This document shows, piece by piece, positions 1-8,312 of a DNA stretch of 64,000 nt. The position numbers were made by a program, and so were the translations under genes. Source of the DNA: Streptomyces sp. PR69 (GTDB taxonomy: Bacteria > Actinomycetota > Actinomycetes > Streptomycetales > Streptomycetaceae). The notes under the pieces are model-generated. The model made no database searches and was not told the origin of the DNA. It saw only the letters and a list, made by a program, of their open reading frames with translations. The stretch's first letter is position 1; each line of letters starts with the position of its first letter. Location: assembly GCF_026420845.1 (NCBI RefSeq), contig NZ_JAOWCB010000004.1, positions 273,960-337,959 on the forward strand, written 5' to 3'.

Positions 1-1
1 G

Positions 2-922
2 CCCGGCTCGCCGTGCCGCTCGCGCTCCGGCGCGGTCACCTCCGCCTACCACACCGGCCGCTTCACCAAGGTGCCCCGGCTCGCGAAGAAACTGCGGGTG
101 CCCACCCCAGCCGACCGCGCCCCCGGCCAGCCGTGGCGGCCCGGCACCCCGCCCCCCGCTCCCATCGACCCCGACCTGCCGAGCGCGGACATCCGCATCG
201 GATACGCCAGGTGCTCGCACCGCAGCCAGGAACTCCAAACCCAGATCGACGCGCTCGCCGGACACGGCATCCCCCGGGACAAGATCTTCAGCGAGAAGAT
301 CAGCACCCGCATCCGGGTCCGCCCCCAGTTCGAACAGGCCCTCAAGACAGCCCGGGAGATCAAGGCCCACGCCCCGCACTGCCGGGTGCTCTTCACGGTG
401 TTCGAGATGAAGCGACTGGGCCGGGACGCTGCCGAACTGACGGCGCTCGCCGACCACCTGACCGCGCACGGCCTGGTCCTGGAGATGCTCCACGGCCCCC
501 TGGCCGGCATCTACGACCCCAGCGGCCCCGGCAAGCTGCTGTTCGCGTTCTTCGCCGCGATGGCGGAGACCGAGCGGGAGAACATCCGCGAATCCACCCT
601 CGAAGGGCTCGACACCGCGGCCCGCAAGGGCAAGTACGGCGGCCGGCCGCCCGTCATCACCGACGACATGCTGCATACCGTGCTCCGCCGCCGCGCGCTC
701 GGCGAGTCCGTCGAGCAGATCCAGCCCGACCTGATCATCCCCACCGGCAAGCGCAAGGGCCAGAACCCGTCCGTCGCCAGCATTTACCGGGCACTCGCCG
801 AGCACGCTAAGCGCGAGGCGTACCCCGAAGCCGTCGAACAGGCCCACACCGACTTCGCCGCCCACCAGGCCGGAGAACTCCCCAGCCCGCGCACGGCACA
901 GACCGCCGAACCCGCCCGATGA
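2..922 (+). CDS. Serine recombinase/resolvase, 5' end possibly outside the window
   Basis: This is a small serine recombinase of the resolvase/invertase type. The catalytic domain opens with RIGYARCSHRSQELQTQ, whose serine in the C-S-H triplet matches the nucleophile position of Tn3-type resolvases. Further in are FEMKRLGRDAAEL and the end of the long helix, AAMAETERENIRE. A short C-terminal helix-turn-helix-like region follows. The frame is open from base 2 with coding-like residues before the catalytic domain (SAYHTGRFTKVPRLAKKL), so the gene probably starts left of the window. The first in-window start is GTG at 71, which has no ribosome-binding site. It borders an accessory region and faces the ATPase gene tail to tail. 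Confidence 0.75.
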   Translation, partial: PGSPCRSRSGAVTSAYHTGRFTKVPRLAKKLRVPTPADRAPGQPWRPGTPPPAPIDPDLPSADIRIGYARCSHRSQELQTQIDALAGHGIPRDKIFSEKISTRIRVRPQFEQALKTAREIKAHAPHCRVLFTVFEMKRLGRDAAELTALADHLTAHGLVLEMLHGPLAGIYDPSGPGKLLFAFFAAMAETERENIRESTLEGLDTAARKGKYGGRPPVITDDMLHTVLRRRALGESVEQIQPDLIIPTGKRKGQNPSVASIYRALAEHAKREAYPEAVEQAHTDFAAHQAGELPSPRTAQTAEPAR

Positions 923-961
923 CTGGTGACGAGAGAGCCGCTCAAGGCGTCAAGATCAATC

Positions 962-1045
962 TCACCGATACTGGTTGTTCCGTTGGTCCCCAAGGCCGTT
1001 CCAGCTGTCTCTGGCGCTGAGTGTCAGCGGGTCCGCGGGCCACAT
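962..1045 (-). pseudogene. 27-codon stump of a gene coupled to the AAA ATPase
   Basis: Directly after the ATPase the sequence reads TGATG, so the ATPase stop overlaps an ATG at 1045. The frame it opens (beginning MWPADPLTLSARDSW) meets a stop at 962 after only 27 codons. TGATG coupling usually joins two subunits of one system, so I read this as the 5' end of a partner gene, cut by the rearrangement that placed the recombinase gene next to it. The partner's identity cannot be told from 27 residues. It could also be a genuine small peptide. Confidence 0.4.
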
Positions 1046-2655
1046 CAGCGGTCCTCCGCCCTCTTGTCCGCGAGCAGGATGCGGACCAGGCCTTTGGCCT
1101 CGTCGCCCAGCTGGTCCTTGAAGTGACCGATGACGTCCTCGTAGGTGTCGAACCGGTCGACGGCCTTCTCGATCTCCGCGTAGAAGCCAGACTTCATCGC
1201 TTCGAGGCCGAAGATCTCGTGGGTGAGTACTCCTACGTTCTCCCCGTAGGTCTCGATCCTGGGGCGCCGTGCGCGCCCGTGAGAGCCATTGCGGCTCATC
1301 TTGTAGACGCAGGACCGGGGGACTTCTTGGAGTACGACAGGCGAATGCGTCGCGGTGATGGCGACACCATTGCGTTCTGTCAGAAGGTCGGACAGCGCGC
1401 GGACGAAGGAGGACAGCAGTGGGGGATGGAGATGCGCCTCGGGCTCATCGAGCAGCACGAGCGTCTGCTCTGCGAGCAGGTCCACGAGCCGGGTAAGGGT
1501 GAGCAGCACGATGGCATGTCCGGAACTGAGACTCACAAAGATGTCGCGCCACAGGCGTCCTGTGCCGGTCGCCAGACTGGAGTTGTCTCCAGCGGTCGTG
1601 AGGGTGTCGATCGGCCTACTGCCGAGGGCGGGCTCGGTAGTGTCGCCGAGGACGGCAGCGGCGAATTGGGGGTCGCTGGCCAGGGTGACCACGGAATCGA
1701 CCCAGCGGTCGTAATGCCCGGAGGTCGAGATCGATTTGAGGCTGTCGAGGAATTCGGACGTTAGATCATCCCGCCCTTTCAGGCGGACCGTGTGGCTGTC
1801 GTTTGTCTCGATGGCGGGGACTTCCGCGGTCAGGCCGACGTGCGTGTATCTGGTCGTGGTGTGCGAGGGGGTGATGCCTGTGAAAGGGTCGAACGCGCTG
1901 AAGGTGACGAGCAGGACGTTGGCGAAGCCAGTCTCTTCAATGTAAGTGATCTTGCCGGCGGTTTCGGGAAGGTCGAAGGGTCGTACGGCGGCTGCGGCCA
2001 GGGAGCGCAGGAGCGTGGTCTTTCCGACACCGTTGCGTCCGATGAGCACGTGGATGTTGCTCGACGGCACGGAATTGGGACGAACCTCGAACTCCAGCGG
2101 GGGGCGGGCGGGGGTATCGGGGTTCGGTTGCGGAGGGTGGTAATTGAACTTGTAGCTAGTGAGCCTTGGGCCACCGGCGGTGATACGTCGATACTGGTGG
2201 AGGACCGTTTGCAGGGAGACGCTCCGCATGAGGGAGGTCGCCGTGACCGGACTCGACGATGACAGCGCGAGCAGTTTCACTTCTGTACTGGCGGGGTCGT
2301 CCAGTGCGGTGAGGTCGCCCAGGCCGATGAGGATTTCCCTTGCCGCAAAATGTTCGAGATCAGCGATCTTTTCGTAATATAGGTCGTCCTGGCCGAGTGA
2401 AATCCATTCACCCAGGTCAGCCGGCAGCCTCTCGTCGAAGTCGCCGGACGGCAGGGGGCTGGGGCCGGGTTGCTGGTCGACGAGGGCAATTTTGACGCGT
2501 CCGATCTCGGTCGGCATGGTGTTGGCGGAGGGTCGGATCCACAGGTCGTAGCTGGTCCTGTAGCCGAAGTCGTCCCAACTATCGGGGACGAGGATTGCGG
2601 CGCGGGGGCCCGTGGCGTAGGGCAAAGTTCGGTCGGGTTGGACGATGAACCGCAC
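1045..2655 (-). CDS. AAA/ABC-type ATPase of the defence-associated kind
   Basis: This 536-residue P-loop ATPase has a Walker A motif GRNGVGKTTLLR near residue 210 and a Walker B with the SMC/OLD-like form LVLLDEPEAHLHP near residue 420. A TATHSPVVLQE switch follows. Such stand-alone ATPases often pair with a nuclease in phage-defence operons (for example the PtuA type), but here the downstream gene is reduced to 27 codons. I chose GTG at 2655 because GGAGGAA lies 5-8 bases upstream and the residues that follow (VRFIVQPDRTLPYATGPRAA) look like a natural N-terminus. An earlier GTG at 2709 is in frame but has no such site. Defence function is an inference from architecture and setting. Confidence 0.7.
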   Translation of the reverse strand: MRFIVQPDRTLPYATGPRAAILVPDSWDDFGYRTSYDLWIRPSANTMPTEIGRVKIALVDQQPGPSPLPSGDFDERLPADLGEWISLGQDDLYYEKIADLEHFAAREILIGLGDLTALDDPASTEVKLLALSSSSPVTATSLMRSVSLQTVLHQYRRITAGGPRLTSYKFNYHPPQPNPDTPARPPLEFEVRPNSVPSSNIHVLIGRNGVGKTTLLRSLAAAAVRPFDLPETAGKITYIEETGFANVLLVTFSAFDPFTGITPSHTTTRYTHVGLTAEVPAIETNDSHTVRLKGRDDLTSEFLDSLKSISTSGHYDRWVDSVVTLASDPQFAAAVLGDTTEPALGSRPIDTLTTAGDNSSLATGTGRLWRDIFVSLSSGHAIVLLTLTRLVDLLAEQTLVLLDEPEAHLHPPLLSSFVRALSDLLTERNGVAITATHSPVVLQEVPRSCVYKMSRNGSHGRARRPRIETYGENVGVLTHEIFGLEAMKSGFYAEIEKAVDRFDTYEDVIGHFKDQLGDEAKGLVRILLADKRAEDR

Positions 2656-2967
2656 GGGGTTCCTCCACGCTCGCAGGAATGTCGGGGTGGCCCCGATGCC
2701 AGTGGCCACGTCGAACAGGGTGGGCCAGTACCTCAGAACCTCTCAGCACGCACGAGATCTTCCTTGTCCGGCGGACCGAGCACGGACGCCTCGGGGTCCG
2801 GCGCGCCGACCAACAGGTTCTCAGTCTCCGGGCTGGAACTCCGGTGCCAGCCGCGCGGGTTGACCGCCAACCCGCGGTCCCAGCCCCCAGAATCAGGGCG
2901 TCTCACCCGTGAGTTCGTGGTGAAGAACCTTCAGTTTCCCTGAACTGACGGGCCTCGGCGGCCTTGG

Positions 2968-3050
2968 TACTGGTGCACTCGCGTATTCAACTGTCGCCAG
3001 TTCCCCGAGGAGTCCAGCCTGCTGGTGACGGTGTGTGGTCCCCAGGGGCG
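2968..3050 (-). repeat. Integrase 3'-end repeat, copy A
   Basis: On the minus strand this piece encodes APGDHTPSPAGWTPRGTGDS followed by a stop. It matches the C-terminal tail of the 506-residue recombinase-like protein (copy D) when copy D is read in its repaired frame, and the two stops align. The outer flank, TACTGGTGCACTCGCGTATT, is shared with copy B. Homology ends about where the next plus-strand gene begins. The rest of 2656-3067 holds no gene I can support, only an 8-bp-stem hairpin at 2854-2876. Confidence 0.65.
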
Positions 3051-3070
3051 TGATGTTCTCGCGCCGTACG

Positions 3071-4135
3071 ATGGATGGTGTGACAGTCGAGGTGTACGCC
3101 GACCGGTTCCTGCAGAGCGCTTTCGACGCCATGGGCGACGACCCGGAACAGATCCTCCATGCAGGAAGGATCGTGGGAGCCGCCAGGCTGGACGCGGCCG
3201 ACGAACAGGCCGTGGTCTCCCATCTCGTAGTGCGTGGCTGGGCGAAGCGTGCGGTCAACCAGGCCAACGGCCGTTCTCCCCTCATCCGCTTGACCCGGGC
3301 CGGCGTGGCTAAGGCCCGTGAGTTGCGGGCCCACTCGGAGCCACGAGCCGAACGCGAGGCACATCTGAACAACGTGCTGCCTCACTGGGCGTATAACAAC
3401 TCCCCGTCGGGAGGCTCGGCGGACTTGCAGAAGTTCGCCGCGGCCAAGGAGTGGTGGTTCTGCGGCACCGAGGTCACATGGCACGAAGTGGACGCCGCCG
3501 TCGCCTACCTGGAAGCCAAGGGCCTTCTTGTGGCCGACCGCACCCCCCGGCCCCAACGCATTACGCTGACCGCCGACGGCATCGACTTCGTGCGCTCCAA
3601 GCAGACTCTGTGGTTCTTCCTGACCACCCGTCAGCAGCAGCCCGTCTCAAACGGCACCATCATCGTCGACAGTAATGTCGTGTATGGGCCGGTGCACGAC
3701 AGTAGCCTGGCCGCCGGAGCAAGCAACGCCCAGACGGTGCGAGGGAACGTGACCGACCACAGCCAGCACTACCCCCAGGCCCTGCAGCCCAACATCAGCG
3801 TCGGTGACATCGGGGCGGGCGCCGCCGTAAGTTTCGGCAGCGGCCCCGCCTCCGCAGCATCCCGGGGCGGCAGCGCCATCGCTGGAAGCCACAACCAGCA
3901 GAACACCGGCCTGGAAGACGCCGACCTGATCTCGATTCTCAACCGGCTCCGACAGGATCTGGGCGAGTATCCCGGAGGGAACGCGCTCATAGACGAACTC
4001 CAGGCCCAGGCAGCGTCCGAAGAGGACACGCCGGAACTGCGCAGCTCCATGTGGAGGCTCCGCATCGAACCGTTCGCCACCCGGTTCGGAATCGTGGGTT
4101 CGCTCGCCTCGATCGTGTCTCTGCTCCTCGGGTAG
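3071..4135 (+). CDS. Hypothetical protein, winged-helix-like N-terminus, C-terminal hydrophobic segment
   Basis: I do not recognise this gene. The first ~190 residues look like two winged-helix units (ITLTADGIDFVRSK is a typical wing). The middle is low-complexity and rich in Gly, Ser, Ala and Asn, with NGTIIVDSNVVYG at its start. The C-terminus GIVGSLASIVSLLLG is hydrophobic and could insert in a membrane. Starts at GTG 3035, ATG 3053, ATG 3071 and GTG 3080 are all in frame. TACGAT at 3067-3072 is well placed as a -10 element for a leaderless message starting at 3080, so one of the last two is likeliest. It lies directly beside integrase repeat copy A and reads as cargo of that array. Confidence 0.6.
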   Translation: MDGVTVEVYADRFLQSAFDAMGDDPEQILHAGRIVGAARLDAADEQAVVSHLVVRGWAKRAVNQANGRSPLIRLTRAGVAKARELRAHSEPRAEREAHLNNVLPHWAYNNSPSGGSADLQKFAAAKEWWFCGTEVTWHEVDAAVAYLEAKGLLVADRTPRPQRITLTADGIDFVRSKQTLWFFLTTRQQQPVSNGTIIVDSNVVYGPVHDSSLAAGASNAQTVRGNVTDHSQHYPQALQPNISVGDIGAGAAVSFGSGPASAASRGGSAIAGSHNQQNTGLEDADLISILNRLRQDLGEYPGGNALIDELQAQAASEEDTPELRSSMWRLRIEPFATRFGIVGSLASIVSLLLG

Positions 4136-4160
4136 CTCCAGTCGGCTACTTACTAGTTTA

Positions 4161-5026
4161 GACCGTGTCCTATGTGGTGAGTCGGACGAGTCGTTTGTAG
4201 CAGCAGAGGGTGGCGGCGAGGCCGAGGAAGGCCAGGTAGTTGCGGGGGTGGCGTTCATAGCGGTGGCTGAGGCGGCGGTAGCCGGTCAGCCATGACATGG
4301 TGCGTTCGATGACCCAACGTCGGCGCCCCAACCGTTCGCTGGACTCGACCCCCTTGCGGGCGATGCGGACGCCGATGTGCTTGCCCCATAGCCATTTGCG
4401 CAGGTGGGGGACGTCATATGCCTTGTCGGCGTGGAGGCGCTGGGGTTTGAAGTAGCGGCCGCGGCGGGGGTCGTGTCTCGTTTGGTTGCCCTCGACCATC
4501 GGCTTCAACGCGAGGCTGTCGTGGGTGTTGGCCGCGGAGAGGCCGACGAGGAGGGGCAGTCCGTTCGCGTCCGACAGAACGTGCATCTTGGAACCCGGCT
4601 TGCCCCGGTCCACGGGGCTCGGGCCTGTGAGTTCGCCCCCCTTTTAGCCCTGACGTGCGCGGAGTCGAGCACGGCCCGTGAGAGGTCGAGCAGGCCGGCG
4701 TCGTCCAGGCGGTGCAGGATCTCCTCGTGGAGCCGACCCCAGACCCCGGCTCGCGACCAGAGCAGGAACCTGCGGTGGGCCGTCGACTTCGATATCCCGA
4801 AGCACGGCGGCAAGGCCCGCCAGGCACACCCGCTGACCAGGACGTAGATGATCGCGGCGAACAGCGTCTCATCAGGCGTGTCCTGCGTCCCACCGCCCTG
4901 CGGCCGCACCTTCGACGGCGGGATCAGCGGCTCCGCGATCTCCCACAGCCCGTCCGGAACAATCCAACTCCACGTACCCCGCCCCATGCCGAGCCCAACG
5001 CCCGACTCACCACATAGGACACGGTC
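4161..5026. mobile_element. IS5-family insertion sequence
   Basis: This 866-bp element is bounded by perfect 25-bp inverted repeats. The left end begins GACCGTGTCCTATGTGGTGA, and the right end carries its complement at 5002-5026. The trinucleotide TTA occurs just outside both ends (4158-4160 and 5027-5029) and is the target duplication. It carries one transposase split over two frames. Removing the element and one TTA restores a flank matching the outer edge of integrase repeat copy A, so it inserted into the edge of copy B. Confidence 0.9.
4170..4987 (-). CDS. IS5-family transposase, two frames joined by a -1 frameshift
   Basis: The first frame (ATG at 4987) holds the N-terminal domain, for example LFAAIIYVLVSGCAWRALPP. 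The second (ending at 4170) holds the rest of the DDE domain, with HADKAYDVPHLRKWL and the glutamate helix VIERTMSWLTGYRRLSHRYE. They overlap at A-AAA-GGG-GGG (complement of 4636-4645). A -1 slip there turns the first frame into AKRGGELTGPSPVDRGKPG, the continuous family sequence. This matches the programmed frameshift known in the IS427/IS1031 part of the IS5 family, so the enzyme may be active rather than broken. Confidence 0.85.
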
Positions 5027-5027
5027 T

Positions 5028-5210
5028 TACTGGTGAGCTCGCGTATTCAACTGTCGCGTGTTGTCGGTGCTCACGAGCTTGGCAGTGACGTTCCGTGATC
5101 TCCAGGGGTGTATCGGCTCCATGTCCCGCCGGTCTCGTTGAGGAGACGGGTGTGGTCTTGTCGTGGGAGCCGAGGGCGATCGTTGGCCCGGGCGTAGGCA
5201 TCCGGGAGGT
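5028..5210 (-). pseudogene. Integrase 3'-end repeat, copy B
   Basis: The minus strand encodes RMPTPGPTIALGSHDKTT and then, one frame over, RLLNETGGTWSRYTPGDHG before a stop at 5071. This is the C-terminal end of the recombinase-like protein at 6792-8312. The same one-base deletion after the ACC-ACA codons is present in both, so B was copied from D or from its parent. Its left flank matches copy A (GCGTATTCAACTGTCGC) and is interrupted by the IS element. It cannot act on its own. Confidence 0.7.
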
Positions 5211-5268
5211 GGGTGTCGCTGGGCGGGTGTGAAATGGGGGCAGGCGGCTCCATTGAGGAGGCATCGGG

Positions 5269-5841
5269 ATGGAAATCGACCCATGGGCGTGGGGCTGGGT
5301 GTCCATCGGCACGCTGTCCGCAGCATTCGCCACGGTGGTGCTGGCCGCCGTGACCTTTCACTTGGTCCGGCGTACGAAGGACATTGCGAAGGCCAGTGAA
5401 GCGGATCTGAAGGCGCAGTGGCGTCCCGTTCTTGTGCCCACTCTGGAAGACCCCGAGCTGGCCCACGATTCGGATGCGAAGCTGCTGAGCCTGGTGGTAC
5501 GCATCCGTAACGTCGGGCGCGGCCCGGCGCTCTATGTGCGGGCCCAGGTGGAGACGCCTCCCGCCAATGACCCCGGCGGGGTGAGCCCGCAGCATTGGTC
5601 GCCTGGGACGCTCGCGCCTGACGACGCCCAGGAGCTGGTCTTCCGGCTGCCCAAGGTTCCCGAGTTCGCTCAGCTCCTGCTGGACTACAGGGATCTGGCA
5701 GACAATACCCACGGCACCTCGGTGACCATCACCTTCCACGACGGCAGGCCCTACTTCTATGACGTGCACCTCGTGGAGCACAAGGTCACGGTTCTCGGTG
5801 ACGCCGTCTACCCGCAGGACGGCCTGAGGTCCGTCTTGTGA
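5269..5841 (+). CDS. Hypothetical membrane-anchored protein
   Basis: This 190-residue protein has one N-terminal transmembrane helix (around residues 9-35, VSIGTLSAAFATVVLAAVTF). A polar domain with an Ig-like beta pattern follows (LLSLVVRIRNVGRGPALYV). GGAGG about 8 bases before the ATG at 5269 supports the start. The shape, a single anchor plus a soluble domain, is common in actinomycete accessory genes of unknown role. It sits between integrase repeat copies B and C, with its 3' end only about 20 bases from copy C, so it looks like cargo of the array. No function can be assigned. Confidence 0.65.
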   Translation: MEIDPWAWGWVSIGTLSAAFATVVLAAVTFHLVRRTKDIAKASEADLKAQWRPVLVPTLEDPELAHDSDAKLLSLVVRIRNVGRGPALYVRAQVETPPANDPGGVSPQHWSPGTLAPDDAQELVFRLPKVPEFAQLLLDYRDLADNTHGTSVTITFHDGRPYFYDVHLVEHKVTVLGDAVYPQDGLRSVL

Positions 5842-5860
5842 TCGCAGAGCGCAACTTCAG

Positions 5861-6160
5861 CTCCGCGTATTGTCAGTTTCCCGAGGGGTCCAGCCCGATG
5901 GTGACCGTAGATGATCTCCAGCGGCGTACCGGCTCCAGGCGCCTCCGGCTTGGGTAGCCAGCTTGGCGGTGGTGACTTAGTGGTATCTGAGGGCGTCCGC
6001 GACGACGTGTTCGGGCATCTCCAGGACGTGCTCGCGGATCGCAGAGGTCCGGCCGACGGTGGTGGGGATGCCGAGGTCGTTGACCAGGGCCACGAGCGTT
6101 TCGGGGTGCATCGGCTGTCCGGCCCGGCGTCCAGGGAACACGGGCGCTCGCCGGGGGGAG
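5861..6160 (-). pseudogene. Integrase 3'-end repeat, copy C (diverged)
   Basis: Read on the minus strand it encodes FPGRRAGQP, VLEMPEHVVADALRYH, a stop codon, then TTAKLATQAGGAWSRYAAGD and a GWTP tail. It aligns over about 90 codons with the C-terminus of the recombinase-like protein at 6792-8312 but is clearly older. It lacks the one-base deletion shared by copies B and D, and instead has TAA where the others have the Asp codon of HDKTT. It therefore shows the original reading frame, including the presumed catalytic tyrosine in SRYA. Confidence 0.65.
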
Positions 6161-6184
6161 AGTGATCTGCTGGACGGGCAGGCG

Positions 6185-6691
6185 TCAGTCGCTGTCCGGT
6201 TCGGGTAGCGTCCGCGCTAGATCATCTTCTACGTCAAGGCCGAAGGACGCCGCGATGGTGGCCACCTGGAGGCCAACACCAGCGCGCAGTTCGCCGAGGG
6301 CCTCGCCGAACCAGTAGTCCTGCATCCTCCAGTGGTGTTCCCGGAAGAGGTGGCGGGAGGCAGTCGCCGCGTCAGCGTGGTTCTCAGTGGCACCGACCCG
6401 GTTCAGGAAGCTCACGCAGTAGCGGCGCATGATCCGTAGCGGCTCGTGCAATTCGGCGCGGATACCGCCCTCGCCGATCACGGTGGTCAGGAAGTCGCGG
6501 ATCTCCAGGACCGAGGTGACACACTGTTCGGGCACCTCGTTGGTATACGTCGAGAACAGCACGCGGCGGGCCTCGACGAAGGTGAGGACCTTGCGGGCGA
6601 CGGCGACATCGACCGTCGGTGGGTTCCAGGACACACCAAAAATGGGCGTACTAATCCCGTTCACGCGCGCGATGATCTCGGCGAACTTCAC
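6185..6691 (-). CDS. Hypothetical protein resembling the DUF6650 family
   Basis: This small soluble protein of about 168 residues begins [20 protein letters not shown] and continues with [20 protein letters not shown], a pattern I associate from memory with DUF6650. Its function is unknown. GTG at 6691 is preferred because the family typically begins at this FAEI segment. An ATG at 6721 would add [10 protein letters not shown]. It lies between integrase repeats C and D in the same orientation as the recombinase module, with its 3' end about 25 bases from copy C. This fits cargo of the array. Confidence 0.6.
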   Translation of the reverse strand: MKFAEIIARVNGISTPIFGVSWNPPTVDVAVARKVLTFVEARRVLFSTYTNEVPEQCVTSVLEIRDFLTTVIGEGGIRAELHEPLRIMRRYCVSFLNRVGATENHADAATASRHLFREHHWRMQDYWFGEALGELRAGVGLQVATIAASFGLDVEDDLARTLPEPDSD

Positions 6692-6791
6692 CCTGCGATG
6701 TTCGCACGGCGAGGTAGGCAACGGAGCCCTGAAGCGCCCCTGTACTCGCAGGAGCTTCTGGCGAGGTTCCGTACTCAGCCGTCGTCAGGGC

Positions 6792-8312
6792 TCAGAGGAA
6801 CCCAGCCTGCTGGTGATCGCCTATGTTCCCCGGGGGCGTATCGGCTCCAGGTTCCGCCGGTCTCGTTGAGGAGACGGGTGTGGTCTTGTCGTGGGAGCCG
6901 AGAGCGTCCGCGACGACGGGAGCCGGCATTTCAAGGAGTTGTTGTCGGATGGCGGCGCCGCGGGCGGCGGCCACCGGGACACCGATCTCGTTGAGGAGTG
7001 CGGACAGGTGGTCAGGGCGGAAGGGCTGGCCGGCCCGGCGGCCGGGGAACAGCCAGGGGGACGCCTGGTTGGTGGCGGTGTTCATGTGGTCGCGGTCGGC
7101 GATGTAGTCCCGCAGCAGGGAGGCGGCGGGTTCGGGGACGGGTGAGGCCGGTTCCCCGAGCCGCAGGAGTACGGCCTCTCCGTCGTGGATCACATCGTCG
7201 ACGGTGAGCCGGACGATCCGGGTGAGGGGTTGGGCATAGAGGAGCACGATGACGCCGGCGACGCGGAGGTTCGCCGGTGTGTCCGGGTCGGTCAGCAGCC
7301 GGCCGAGGGCGTCCAGGCGCTCGTCTTCGCTCAGCGCGGCTCGCCGGGTGGTCTTCATCGAGGGTATGGAGAGCGAGCGTCGGCAGTGGCGGCTCTGCAT
7401 GGCCCAGTTGAGGAAGGCCCGAAGGCAATTGCGGCCGTGCTCGCTGTTCTCGGCCCACCAGGCGTCGACGTCGGTCTGACCGCAGGAGGCCAGGGCGGTG
7501 TTCCGCCCGGCGAGCCAGGCGAGGAAGGCGGTTGCGTGTTTGATCTGCTCGGCGGCGAAGCGGCGGATGCTGGGGGTGATGTGGCCGCGGTCGGCTCGTG
7601 CACGCAGTCGGGGAAGGACGCGCCAGGTCGCGAAGAGCCTGATCGTCTTCGCGTGCTCGGGGTCAGCGATATCGGCCAGATGACCGGGCAGCCAGCGCTG
7701 GAAGGAACAGATGTACTTGTCGACGGCGGGCAGGACCCCACTCGCCATCAGCAGTTCTTCCAGGTGAGCGGCCGACCGCCAGGGCTGGAGTTCGTGGAAG
7801 GCGTCGTGCGTCAGCGGGATCTGGCCGAGGCCGAGCTGCCGGAGCCGCTCGGAGGCGTTTCCCGGTTGGTCTCGGCGCATGGCCAGCCAGGCCAGCCCGC
7901 TGCTGGGCTTGTCCATCGCCACCAGCAGGTCGAACAGCGGTGTCAGTTCCGGGCGGACGCGGCCGGTGCCGTCGTCCAGCAGAGTGGTGAGCCGATCGGC
8001 GAGCGTGCAGCGTTCGCAGAGCCGCCCACGCAGGAGCTTGCCTTCGAAGCCGCAGCGTGAGCAGTCGAAGGTCTGGGAGAAACCGGCGCAGGTCGCGCAG
8101 ATCGCGGCGCCGTCGCCGGGGCGGAGGCCGGGAAGTGCCCGGTCCTGGCCGCATCCGGGGCAGGTGCCCCGTGTCCGGACCGCGCGGTCCGAGCAGGTCC
8201 GGCAGACGTATCCGTCCGGCCAGCGGGCGGCGAACCAACCATGACGTTCGCAGCGGGCGCAGGTGCGCTTGTGCCAGCGTTCGCACTCTTCAGGGGTGTA
8301 GGCGGGGCTCAT
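6792..8312 (-). CDS. Zinc-ribbon tyrosine-recombinase-like protein, frameshifted before the catalytic Tyr
   Basis: Third gene of a recombinase trio, 506 residues as read. The N-terminus (to about residue 100) has several CxxC zinc-ribbon pairs (CARCERHGW, CRTCSDRA, CPGCGQD, CATCAG, CSRCGFEG, CERC). The C-terminal half resembles a tyrosine-recombinase catalytic domain, with LLYAQPLTRIVRLTVDDV and ARGAAIRQ as likely arginine boxes. After ALGSHDKTT the frame runs into PVSSTRPAEPGADTPPG, which has no tyrosine. The -1 frame instead gives TGGTWSRYAPGEH and a GWVPL tail ending at 6775, the ending seen in copies A and C. So this copy has lost its nucleophile unless a ribosomal frameshift restores it. 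ATG at 8312 overlaps the stop of the HTH gene. Confidence 0.75.
   Translation of the reverse strand: MSPAYTPEECERWHKRTCARCERHGWFAARWPDGYVCRTCSDRAVRTRGTCPGCGQDRALPGLRPGDGAAICATCAGFSQTFDCSRCGFEGKLLRGRLCERCTLADRLTTLLDDGTGRVRPELTPLFDLLVAMDKPSSGLAWLAMRRDQPGNASERLRQLGLGQIPLTHDAFHELQPWRSAAHLEELLMASGVLPAVDKYICSFQRWLPGHLADIADPEHAKTIRLFATWRVLPRLRARADRGHITPSIRRFAAEQIKHATAFLAWLAGRNTALASCGQTDVDAWWAENSEHGRNCLRAFLNWAMQSRHCRRSLSIPSMKTTRRAALSEDERLDALGRLLTDPDTPANLRVAGVIVLLYAQPLTRIVRLTVDDVIHDGEAVLLRLGEPASPVPEPAASLLRDYIADRDHMNTATNQASPWLFPGRRAGQPFRPDHLSALLNEIGVPVAAARGAAIRQQLLEMPAPVVADALGSHDKTTPVSSTRPAEPGADTPPGNIGDHQQAGFL

Noticed and set aside
4170..4987. Transposase as a pseudogene broken by a frameshift
   Set aside because: The overlap contains a classic A4G6 slip site, and a -1 shift restores the family sequence exactly, so programmed frameshifting is the better reading.
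5911..6165. Plus-strand 84-codon frame
   Set aside because: It is antisense to integrase repeat copy C, whose minus-strand homology over about 90 codons is clear.
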